Positions 1-5,791 of a stretch of 6,414 nt of DNA are shown one piece after another. This DNA comes from JACCXJ01 sp052387115 (GTDB taxonomy: Bacteria; Pseudomonadota; Gammaproteobacteria; JACCXJ01). A program made the translations under genes and the position numbers. The notes under the pieces were generated by a model. It did no database searches. It saw only the letters and a program-made list of their open reading frames with translations, and was not told the DNA's origin. The stretch is from the NCBI GenBank assembly GCA_052387115.1, contig JBQTJM010000248.1, positions 1 to 6,414 on the forward strand, in the 5' to 3' direction. Every line of letters begins with the position of its first letter. Position 1 is the first letter of the stretch.

Positions 1-990
1 GCGATCTACCAGGACCAGGTCCGCTCCTTCGTCGATTACCAGACCCGCCTCGCCCTGCGGTCCATCGAACAAAACCCGGACGCCGATCTCGTCATGATCT
101 ATATCGAGCAGCCGGACGGCTCGGGTCACCAGTTCTTGATCACCGATCCACGGCAGGCGACCAATCCGCTGGATGCGAGCTCCATCGGTCCGAATCAGGA
201 TAGAGCGAAGATCCGCCGTTATCGTGAATATCTTCGCCGCGCTTACCAGGTCGCGGATGACGCGGTACAACGTATCATCGAGGCCGTGGGTCAGGAGCCC
301 AATGGCCGGCCGCGGGACAATGTCATCGTGGTGTCCGACCATGGTTTCGCGCCGTTCCATACGGCCGTTAGCATCAATAATCTCCTCGCAAGTCACGGGA
401 TTGTTTCCACGAAGGCCCGCGCCGTCACCTCCGGACCGGCCGTGAACGTGTACATCAACCTCCAGGGACGCGAGCCGGACGGCATCGTCTCGCGCGAAGA
501 GTACATCAGCTTACAGCATCGCATCGCCGGGATCTTCGCGCAATCGATCGACACAAACCCGAATTACGCCCTCGGAGCAGGGAGCCGTCTCGTCTTCGAA
601 AAGGTCTACCGTCGGCCGCTGCCTACAAGCATCACCGACCCGTCCTTTGGCCTCGGAACGGACAGATTCATCGGTCAGGACGGGGGCGACGTGTTTGCGC
701 TGCTCCAGATCGGCTACAACTTCGATGGGACGCAGTCACCCGTGGTACAGCGCCTCGGCGATCCGATCGTTACCACTCCGGTCTTTTCGGTACCGAACTT
801 CTATGGCGCTCACGGGTATAATCCGAAGCGCAGGAGCATGAGCGCGATCTTTATCGCCTCCGGCCCCGATATCCGGGTGCGAAGGATCGAGCGCGCGCGC
901 AACATCGACATTGCGCCTACCGTATTGCAATTGCTCAGGGTGCGCGGAGCCGACACGATCGAGGGTAAACCGCTCCCCGTGCTGCGCTGA
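1..990 (+). CDS. Alkaline-phosphatase-superfamily type I phosphodiesterase/nucleotide pyrophosphatase, C-terminal part (5' end outside window)
   Basis: The frame is open from base 1 to a TGA at 988-990, giving 329 residues. The protein therefore starts upstream of the window, and the internal ATG at 94 is not its start. Three metal-binding signatures of the type I phosphodiesterase/nucleotide pyrophosphatase family are visible. They are PDGSGH (D39 and H43 of the visible part), VVSDHGF (D113, H114) and GAHGYNP (H271). The nucleophile Ser/Thr motif, normally nearer the N-terminus, would lie in the missing part. Family members hydrolyse phosphodiester or pyrophosphate bonds with two zinc ions, and many are exported. 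The ending, with an 'IFIASGPDI' strand and then a 'DIAPTVLQLL' helix, is typical of the superfamily C-terminus. The frame shows no internal damage. The family call is firm, but the substrate cannot be read from the sequence. Confidence 0.88.
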   Translation, partial: AIYQDQVRSFVDYQTRLALRSIEQNPDADLVMIYIEQPDGSGHQFLITDPRQATNPLDASSIGPNQDRAKIRRYREYLRRAYQVADDAVQRIIEAVGQEPNGRPRDNVIVVSDHGFAPFHTAVSINNLLASHGIVSTKARAVTSGPAVNVYINLQGREPDGIVSREEYISLQHRIAGIFAQSIDTNPNYALGAGSRLVFEKVYRRPLPTSITDPSFGLGTDRFIGQDGGDVFALLQIGYNFDGTQSPVVQRLGDPIVTTPVFSVPNFYGAHGYNPKRRSMSAIFIASGPDIRVRRIERARNIDIAPTVLQLLRVRGADTIEGKPLPVLR

Positions 991-1026
991 GGGCCGGTAT
1001 CCCGGTCGGCTGTCCGGAGGTTCGTC

Positions 1027-1481
1027 GTGTACCATCCCAATGGTCTTGAGCTCGAAGCTCTCGCCGCGGCTTGGCCCGGCAAGCACGCTCGTGTTGCACG
1101 CGGCGCGAGTGGCGTTCAAGGAATATGACGGCCAAGCCGAGCTCACGGCCGCGCAGGTCGGCGCTGCCGATATCCAGGCCGTCTACGAGGTCAAGGGTCG
1201 CGCTTCCGATGGCACGCTGCTCGAGGCCGACATTCAAGCCGATGCGGTGCTCTTGGAGCTGGAGATCGAGATCTCGCGGCAAGAAGTGCCGCAGAACGTG
1301 CGCGAGGCGGCGCGCAGATTCGCGCACAACTTCGAGGCCTCCGGACGAGTCACCGGCGATCGAGAAGAGCATTCGTCCGAGCGCCGGTGGCCTGCCGGAG
1401 ATTTGGTTCGAGTTCAGTGGCGTGACTTTTGACGTCGAGGTTCGAAGCGACGCGCGCGCCGTTCTGATCGAGCCCGCCTGA
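1027..1481 (+). pseudogene. Frameshifted PepSY-like small protein
   Basis: Coding character moves between frames. From about 1065 to 1340, the frame beginning at 1040 reads VAFKEYDGQAELTAAQV, then VYEVKGRASDGTLLEAD, then ELEIEISRQEVPQNVREAA. This pattern of a helix, two or three beta strands and 'VPxxVREAARR' resembles PepSY-like secreted proteins. From about 1350 to 1481, the continuation lies one frame over: AIEKSIRPSAGGLPEIWFEF, then FDVEVRSDARAVLIEPA and TGA at 1479-1481. The break falls near 1335-1365. A good Shine-Dalgarno (GGAGG, 1016-1020) sits 6 bases before GTG 1027, but that GTG is in a third frame that stops at 1129, so a second break near the 5' end is likely. No signal peptide is visible, although one would be expected for this type. 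It could be a real pseudogene or an assembly indel. Its function is unknown. Confidence 0.6.
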
Positions 1482-1505
1482 TCGGCGGAGCGATGCAGTG
1501 CTGAC

Positions 1506-1546
1506 GCCCTGGTGCTCGTCGCGCAACGCGCGCTGAGCACCAGGGC
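1506..1546. terminator. Strong two-stage hairpin, possible bidirectional terminator
   Basis: GCCCTGGTGCTC (1506-1517) is perfectly complementary to GAGCACCAGGGC (1535-1546). Inside the loop, CGCGC (1520-1524) can pair with GCGCG (1528-1532) around an AAC loop, separated from the outer stem by a 2x2 mismatch. It lies 24 bases after the stop of the frameshifted PepSY-like gene and 11 bases beyond the stop of the minus-strand fragment ending at 1558, so it sits between converging coding traces. No U-tract follows on either strand, so intrinsic termination is doubtful. RNA 3'-end protection or a Rho-linked role would fit equally well. Confidence 0.45.
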
Positions 1547-1557
1547 CCAAGGCCGGG

Positions 1558-1770
1558 CTATTTGCAACTGGCTACTTGGGGGAGGACTTCACGCAGCTCG
1601 GTGCCTGCCACGCACCGGAACCGGTTGCGATCGCACCCGGGAGATCCTACCCAGCCCATTCTCGCTGGACAGTCCAATGGCCCCAGGGATCGCTTCGGCC
1701 GCCCCGCCTCATAGTTGCGGCAGGAGATCCCGTTGTACAGCACCTGCCTCAGCAGCACCTCACCCACCAA
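1558..1770 (-). pseudogene. Minus-strand C-terminal fragment of a Cys-containing protein, unrecognised
   Basis: Reading leftwards from about 1770 to the TAG at 1558-1560 gives about 70 residues with mostly G/C third positions. It includes YNGISCRNYEAG, PLDCPARMGWVGSPGCD and RFRCVAGTELREVLPQVASC, with five cysteines. The composition looks like a folded, possibly disulfide-bonded exported protein. There is no convincing start: the frame is closed by a stop just upstream at 1774-1776, where the plus-strand aioA homology begins, and the only entry codons are TTG/GTG without an evident ribosome site. I interpret it as the 3' end of a gene cut off by the rearrangement that placed the aioA fragment here. 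I do not recognise the family. A chance open frame antisense to degraded DNA remains possible. Confidence 0.35.
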
Positions 1771-2286
1771 CGCCTACGAAGCGCAGACCAACTACTTCCT
1801 CGCGCACTGGCTGCCGAATCTTCAGGGTGGAACGGCAGACAAGAAGAAGCAGCGCTTCCCGGGCGAGACCGTCGGCCGCGGCAAAGTGATCATCGTCGAT
1901 CCGCGCAGGAGCGTCACGGTCTCGGTCTGCGAGCAGGCGGCAGGCAAGGAGAACGTCCTGCCGTGAAGGAACGCTGGCCGATGGCGTTCCTCGAGATCAA
2001 CCCCGACGACGCGCGAAGTCTCGGCATCGCATCCGGTGACGTGGTCGAGGTGTACAACGACTTCGGATCGACTTACGCGATGGCCCTGGTCGAGCCGAAC
2101 GCGAAGCGCGGGCAGACTTTCATGCTGTTCGGTTACTTCAACGGCGTGGCGGGTGACGTGACGACCGATTGGACCGACCGCAACGTGGTGCCCTACTACA
2201 AGGGAGCGTGGGCAGACGTCCGGCGCGTGGGGACACTGAACGAGTTCAAGAAAACCGTGACGTTCAAGGACCGGCACTACGGGTAA
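1763..2286 (+). pseudogene. aioA: Arsenite oxidase large subunit (AioA) remnant, N-terminally truncated and internally deleted
   Basis: Two pieces of AioA, the Mo-bisMGD catalytic subunit of periplasmic arsenite oxidase, are juxtaposed in different frames. Piece 1 (about 1763-1963) reads TNAYEAQTNYFLAHWLPNLQ and continues with KKKQRFPGE, KVIIVDPRR and CEQAAGKENVL. It matches a segment roughly a quarter of the way into the family and then hits TGA at 1964-1966. Piece 2 (about 1963-2286, shifted frame) reads KERWPMAFLEINPDD, VEVYNDFGS and QTFMLFGYFNG, then DVTTDWTDRNVVPYYKGAWA. This is the C-terminal molybdopterin-dinucleotide-binding region, ending in a normal stop at 2284-2286. The N-terminal 3Fe-4S cysteine motif and most of the molybdenum domain are absent. 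I judge over 400 residues missing internally against family members of about 825 residues (from memory). Piece 2 could be translated from GTG 1963, but it cannot be an active oxidase. Confidence 0.85.
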
Positions 2287-2307
2287 AACCAGAGTGCTGC
2301 GCTCGCT

Positions 2308-4752
2308 CTAGACAAACCGATCCTCGCTGTCCTTGCGCTGTATGGCGATCACACAGGGGCGGGGCGGGCCGTTCAGGTCTCCGGCGATATTGCTCGGCCA
2401 GTTGCTGCCGCGGGACAGGGTGCGGGTCTGCGTGAACACCTGCCCGCTGAGGTCCAGGAGCTCGATGGGGCGGTTGAGCAGGGCGCTGGCCGGCTCGACC
2501 GTCTGGTCGAAGATGCAGTCCTCGCTCGGGTGTTGTACGGCGAGGATCAGGGTGTTGCGCACCAGGGTGGGGCCGGTCATCTCGCAACGCGTGGGACCGT
2601 AGGCCAGCGGGATGATTTCTCCGGCCTCGGGGCCCTCCGTCGGGATGTAGAACAGCCAGTTGTTTCCGAAGACGCCTACGAGATTGGCCACATCGCCTGT
2701 GGCGGTATGATCGACGGTCGTCGCGTTGTTCGGGAAGCCCTCGGCGAATCCGTTGTGCAAGCCGGTGGACATGTCGGTGACGCCGAAGAGATTGCCGCGC
2801 TTGTCGAAGGCCAGGTTGTCGAGGGCCGCGAAACCGGAGCCCTGCGTCGCGCCGGCCTCTCCGCCTTGCTCGAGCCGTTCCCAGCGGAAGGTGAGGCTCG
2901 AGGGAGGCGCACCGTCCTCGATGATCTTGTAGAGCCCGCCGGACTGCTGCGTGCCGTTCACCGCGCTCGTGGTCTTCGAGACCTGGAAGATGCGGGAATC
3001 GGGATAACCGTCGCTGCCCGGCGCCCCGTCGGTCATCGCCAGGAGGACCTCGCGCTGGCGGCGCGGATTGATCTCGAAGTCCTCGGGCCGGGCGCAGGGT
3101 GTGCCGCCGACCAGGTTGGCCGCGAGAAAGGCGTCGCAGAGGATCGCGCCCCGGCTGGTGTAATAGTCCGCCAGGGTCACGGTCCCTTCCGTCTTGGTAC
3201 CGCCCTTGGTCTTGTAGCTCGTGATGACCTCGGCCTCGGTGAGCGCGATCGGGGCGCTGATACCCAGGATGGTCACGGTCAGCGGGCCGCCATCGGCGGT
3301 CTGCCCGGCCACCCCGTTGCGCTTGGGCAAGCGGGTATTGCCGTCGCGGGAAATCGATCCCAGGGCCGCGAGCTCCGCGGAGCCGAGCACCGAAGGCACG
3401 AGCGGGTCAAGCGGCGTCGTTAGATTCAGCGGGATCCAGCGCCCTGTTCCGTCCGCATTGAACTTGGCGACGAACAGCGCGCCTTTGTGCAACAGCCGGC
3501 TGTTGCGTTTGTCCTGTGGATCGGTGAGCACGGAGCGACTCACGAACTTCCAGGTGTGGCCGCCGCGCCGATCGTCGCCCATGTAGGCCGCGAGCCGGCT
3601 TCCGGGCCTGGCCCACAGGGTGATGTTCTCGTGCCGAAAGCGGCCGAGGGCGGTGTGTTTTCTCGCGCGGTGACCTCGCAGGGCCGGATCGATCTCGACC
3701 ATCCAGCCGTACTTCTCGCCCACCAGACCGAATTCCTGTCCGCTGGTGCCCGCGACGTATTCGGTTTGGGTCCCGTTGGGCAGGACGTTTTCCTGGACGC
3801 CCACGTAGGAACTGGAGCTGCCCTGGAAATTCTCCTCGGCGGATAGGACCGTCTGCCAGGGGGTGGTGGCGCCCGAGCAGTTGAAGGCTGTGCCGATGAT
3901 GCGCGCCCCCAGGCCATCGCTAGAGAGCGGGAATACCTCACGGGCGGCGCGGCCGGTGGCCAGGACATAGTTCAGGTCCCCGTGCTGGCGGGGCGCGCCG
4001 CCCCAGGAGATGACCGCCTGGTAGCCGTCCGTGCGCTCGGCGTTGAGGGCCAGACCGGAGAGGCCATGGAGGCGGCGGTTCTTGGGGTCACGCACGACCT
4101 CGAAGCGCGCGTTGCGGCTGGCTCGCGCGATGCGGATGACCGATCCGCCCTGGTTGTAACAAAACTCGCCCAAGAGCAAACGGCGCTCTGCCGGTGTCAG
4201 GCTCGCGAGGCTCTGCCCGGTCGGCAGGCTGAAGCCCAGGACGGCCAGATCGGTGGTCGGCCGGCCGTTGAGGCTGGCCGGGACCGCCGGCGCGATACTC
4301 GAGATGGGGTAGCTGACATACTCGTGGTTGACCCACAGATACCCGTCCTCGTCGCGGCCGCGGATGGGAAGGAACGCCGTGTAGTCTGCGTTGTAGCCCA
4401 CATAATCGTCGGCATGCGGAAAAACCCGGTCGCCCCACTGCACGATCACATAGCGTTCGTACTCGGGCGGTACCACCACATCATCGATCACGGTATAGGC
4501 GTCGAGCCGGGCACCCGGCGCGGGCGGTAGGCTGGTGCCGGCCCCCAGACCGGTCGCGAGGAAGCTCGCCATGCGCTCGTAGATGGGCAAGGGATGAGGG
4601 AGACGCACCGGCGTCAGGGCCAGCGGCAGCGCGGACGACCCGCCGCGCGACGATAACAAGGCCCTGGCGCGCGGCGGTTCGAGCACGAACAGCGCGGCGC
4701 TGGCTCCGAGGAACTTCAGGATCTGTCTTCTGTTGAAAGTCAGGTTCGACAT
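2308..4752 (-). CDS. PhoX/DUF839-family protein (probable Tat-exported alkaline phosphatase)
   Basis: This 814-residue protein starts at ATG 4750-4752, chosen for AGGAG (4758-4762) five bases upstream and for the twin-arginine signal it exposes. N7-RRQILKFLG is followed by a hydrophobic stretch and a possible cleavage after ARA (about residue 31). PhoX landmarks follow in order: VNHEY (142-145), NCSGATTPWQT (C292), YGWMVEIDP, KHTALGRFRHE, YMGDDRRGG (M391), ARPEDFE, DNLAFD (D645) and QHPSED (740-745). In characterised PhoX phosphatases the conserved Cys bridges an iron pair, with calcium also bound, and folded enzyme leaves by Tat to hydrolyse organic phosphate esters in the periplasm or outside. 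Two deviations stand out: the usual TPWGTWLSCEE reads TPWQTVLSAEENF, and about 60 extra residues lie before the ARPEDFE segment, so the substrate may differ. The gene converges on the aioA remnant 21 bp away. A PHO-box-like site upstream supports control by phosphate. Confidence 0.88.
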   Translation of the reverse strand: MSNLTFNRRQILKFLGASAALFVLEPPRARALLSSRGGSSALPLALTPVRLPHPLPIYERMASFLATGLGAGTSLPPAPGARLDAYTVIDDVVVPPEYERYVIVQWGDRVFPHADDYVGYNADYTAFLPIRGRDEDGYLWVNHEYVSYPISSIAPAVPASLNGRPTTDLAVLGFSLPTGQSLASLTPAERRLLLGEFCYNQGGSVIRIARASRNARFEVVRDPKNRRLHGLSGLALNAERTDGYQAVISWGGAPRQHGDLNYVLATGRAAREVFPLSSDGLGARIIGTAFNCSGATTPWQTVLSAEENFQGSSSSYVGVQENVLPNGTQTEYVAGTSGQEFGLVGEKYGWMVEIDPALRGHRARKHTALGRFRHENITLWARPGSRLAAYMGDDRRGGHTWKFVSRSVLTDPQDKRNSRLLHKGALFVAKFNADGTGRWIPLNLTTPLDPLVPSVLGSAELAALGSISRDGNTRLPKRNGVAGQTADGGPLTVTILGISAPIALTEAEVITSYKTKGGTKTEGTVTLADYYTSRGAILCDAFLAANLVGGTPCARPEDFEINPRRQREVLLAMTDGAPGSDGYPDSRIFQVSKTTSAVNGTQQSGGLYKIIEDGAPPSSLTFRWERLEQGGEAGATQGSGFAALDNLAFDKRGNLFGVTDMSTGLHNGFAEGFPNNATTVDHTATGDVANLVGVFGNNWLFYIPTEGPEAGEIIPLAYGPTRCEMTGPTLVRNTLILAVQHPSEDCIFDQTVEPASALLNRPIELLDLSGQVFTQTRTLSRGSNWPSNIAGDLNGPPRPCVIAIQRKDSEDRFV

Positions 4753-4815
4753 GTCTTCTCCTGGCGGCGGCTGGGACGTTGAAGAGCCGGCCCGCGGCCT
4801 GGTGTGGCGCGGCGG

Positions 4816-4835
4816 GCCACCGGCGCGCCGGTGGC
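4816..4835. promoter_or_regulatory. Perfect 20-bp palindrome in the leader of the PhoX-family gene
   Basis: GCCACCGGCGCGCCGGTGGC is a perfect self-complementary sequence with no spacer, 63 bases upstream of the ATG at 4752. It lies downstream of the putative PhoB site and so would be in the transcribed leader. As DNA it could be a dimeric-regulator operator; as RNA it would form a very stable stem. In GC-rich DNA palindromes arise more easily, so function is not proven. Confidence 0.4.
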
Positions 4836-4873
4836 GCACGGGGACCATCGTGCCCATCGAGTGCGAACGATCT

Positions 4874-4902
4874 ATGAAGCTTGGGTGACAGGATCATGAC
4901 CG
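4874..4902 (-). promoter_or_regulatory. PHO-box-like tandem PhoB half-sites upstream of the PhoX-family gene
   Basis: On the minus strand, three half-sites are phased exactly 11 bp apart: CGGTCAT (4902-4896), CTGTCAC (4891-4885) and GCTTCAT (4880-4874). The PhoB consensus in Proteobacteria is two CTGTCAT-like heptamers with an 11-bp period. The first two half-sites match at 6/7 and 7/7 (allowing the known C/T end), and the third at 4/7. A weak -10-like CATAGA (4876-4871) follows after 8 bases, and TAGATC sits at the spacing seen at E. coli phoA; each matches TATAAT at only 3 of 6 positions. The site is 132 bp from the start codon and oriented toward a PhoX-family gene, a classic Pho regulon member, which raises confidence above that of the motif alone. 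Confidence 0.6.
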
Positions 4903-4984
4903 CCGGCACCGCCACCGCAGGGCGCGCCATGTACACACGCGCTCCTGTCGGTGAAGAAGCTGGTGAGGCCGCGGACTAGACGTT

Positions 4985-5032
4985 GCTACCGACGGCGCCT
5001 CGGTAGCGAGGGCCGGCCGCCGCGACCGGCCC
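4985..5032. terminator. Two adjacent GC-rich hairpins downstream of the HxHxHxC gene
   Basis: GCTACCGA (4985-4992) pairs with TCGGTAGC (5000-5007) around a 7-base loop. Two bases later GGGCCGG (5010-5016) pairs with CCGGCCC (5026-5032) around a 9-base loop. They lie 90-135 bases past the minus-strand stop at 5121 and could end or protect the cobO-operon transcript before the PhoX-family promoter. Neither is followed by a U-tract on the minus strand, so Rho-dependent or processing roles are more plausible than intrinsic termination. Confidence 0.35.
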
Positions 5033-5070
5033 GGTGACATCGGGCACTCCCCGGTCTCGGAGGGACGGAT

Positions 5071-5109
5071 ACACAGGCCCGAGCCTGCTGTCTCTAGGTT
5101 TCTTTTTTT
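5071..5109 (+). terminator. Hairpin followed by a T-rich tract, pointing in the plus direction
   Basis: CAGGC (5074-5078) and GCCTG (5083-5087) form a stem with a CCGA loop, extendable by ACA/TGT with one bulged C. T-rich sequence including seven consecutive T's (5103-5109) follows. This resembles an intrinsic terminator for plus-strand RNA, yet no plus-strand gene lies upstream. It might limit antisense transcription into the gene at 5121-5669. The gap between stem and T-run (about 11 bases) is longer than ideal. Confidence 0.25.
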
Positions 5110-5120
5110 ATGATACAGGC

Positions 5121-5669
5121 TCAGCCGTTCAAGTCCTCCGGCATCGGCTCGCCCAGAAACGTCTCGCGCAGCGTGTACCAGAGGCGCAGCCGTTCCCAGC
5201 GGGGCTCTTTCAGCACCTTGAGGTCCTCCGACAAGAACGGGCTTGGCAGGAACACGGTGGTCATCTGCTCGCCGAAGCCGTTCCAAAGGCGCAGGCCCCA
5301 GCTCCGGCCCCCGCCGCATTTCCCACCCCGCGTCTCGAAGAACGCGGCGCGCGCGACGCGGCGCTTTGCCGCCAGCTCCGGCGAGGGCGTGCCCTTGTGC
5401 GCCCCGATGCACAGGTGGAAGTGCCAGTGGCCGAGGTCCACGGTGAGATAGCCGTCGAACAGTGAGACCTTGGGCGGGTCTTGGAAACGGATCTCGAAGA
5501 CCGCCCCTTCGATGCACGGCCCTACGGTGATGTCGGCCCAGTGCTCTTTGAACAGGATATCCACGAGCACGCACATCGATTCCTCAGTCGGCTCAAAATA
5601 GGTGTACTCGGTTGTCGTCCCGTCCGGGTTGTCGATGATCTCGCGGCGGGGCGTTTCCATTTCGTTCAT
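5121..5669 (-). CDS. Conserved-looking protein with HxHxHxC motif, function unknown
   Basis: This 182-residue protein starts at ATG 5667-5669, supported by a strong GGGAGG five bases upstream. There is no signal peptide or membrane segment, so it is probably cytoplasmic. An acidic N-terminus (about 1-35) precedes a predicted beta-rich core. The striking element is D78-LGHWHFHLCIGAH, with H81, H83, H85, C87 and H91 on what looks like one or two strands, plus C33, C52 and C118. Such a cluster could bind a metal, but that is inference. A second block, S123-WGLRLWNGFGEQMTTVF, looks like a conserved strand-turn-strand. It lies 100 bases after cobO on the same strand and may share its transcript, hinting at a role near cobalamin or metal metabolism. 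I believe homologs of this type occur in Proteobacteria, but I cannot name the family with certainty. Confidence 0.75.
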   Translation of the reverse strand: MNEMETPRREIIDNPDGTTTEYTYFEPTEESMCVLVDILFKEHWADITVGPCIEGAVFEIRFQDPPKVSLFDGYLTVDLGHWHFHLCIGAHKGTPSPELAAKRRVARAAFFETRGGKCGGGRSWGLRLWNGFGEQMTTVFLPSPFLSEDLKVLKEPRWERLRLWYTLRETFLGEPMPEDLNG

Positions 5670-5680
5670 GATGACCTCCC

Positions 5681-5791
5681 TCGAACGCCTTGTGGGTTCA
5701 GAGTCCTATGCCCTTCCAGCGATGGGGCACCCACGAGGGGGGGTGCCCCTACTCGGACGCCTTGGGCGTTCACAGTTCTATGCCCTTCTGC
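5681..5791. repeat. Imperfect direct repeat flanking a hairpin, overlapping the 3' end of cobO
   Basis: Copy A (5681-5716) and copy B (5753-5788) share 31 of 36 bases without gaps, including 'acgcctt' and 'ctatgcccttc', and start 72 bases apart. Between them, GGGGCACCC (5724-5732) pairs perfectly with GGGTGCCCC (5741-5749) around an 8-base G-rich loop. Copy B covers the last codons and stop of cobO, whereas copy A is intergenic and touches the ribosome-site side of the next gene. Copy B itself holds a small stem (ACGCC-TTG-GGCGT, 5757-5769). The unit resembles a REP/MITE-like element or a duplication of the cobO 3' end. No U-tract makes it a standard terminator. Confidence 0.6.

Larger units (their letters stand above)
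4753..5120. other. Intergenic region upstream of the PhoX-family gene and downstream of the HxHxHxC gene
   Basis: No convincing protein is encoded in these 368 bases. Open frames here are by-products of high GC; the in-frame extension of the PhoX-family gene to 4857 has no ribosome site and low-complexity Arg/Pro/Gly content. The stretch holds, from the PhoX gene outward, a 20-bp palindrome in the leader, a PHO-box-like site, two adjacent GC-rich hairpins, and a set of CAGGC/GCCTG repeats beside a T-rich tract. The promoter of the PhoX-family gene must lie here unless it is read through from cobO. Confidence 0.7.

Noticed and set aside
1576..1762. Possible AioA N-terminus or Rieske subunit (AioB) upstream of the remnant
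   Set aside because: No 3Fe-4S or Rieske cysteine motif is seen in any plus frame; the best coding character is on the minus strand.
1576..1962. Continuous plus-strand frame joining into the AioA C-terminal piece as one 236-residue protein
   Set aside because: The first ~129 residues show no AioA similarity, whereas another frame over 1763-1963 matches AioA clearly; the long frame is accidental upstream of the junction.
2530..3423. Long plus-strand open frame (297 codons) antisense to the PhoX-family gene
   Set aside because: It lies entirely within a clearly coding minus-strand gene with many family motifs; its translation is Gly/Arg/Ala-rich without recognisable domains, as expected of GC-driven antisense frames.
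4753..4857. 35-codon N-terminal extension of the PhoX-family protein
   Set aside because: The extension is Arg/Pro/Gly-rich, has no ribosome site, and would bury the Tat signal. ATG 4752 has AGGAG at ideal spacing.
5724..5749. Intrinsic terminator of cobO
   Set aside because: The 9-bp stem is real, but no U-tract follows on the minus strand and the next gene starts only 55 bases beyond, with a good ribosome site.
5681..5791. CRISPR array
   Set aside because: There are only two imperfect copies with a hairpin spacer, one overlapping coding sequence; no regular repeat-spacer pattern exists.
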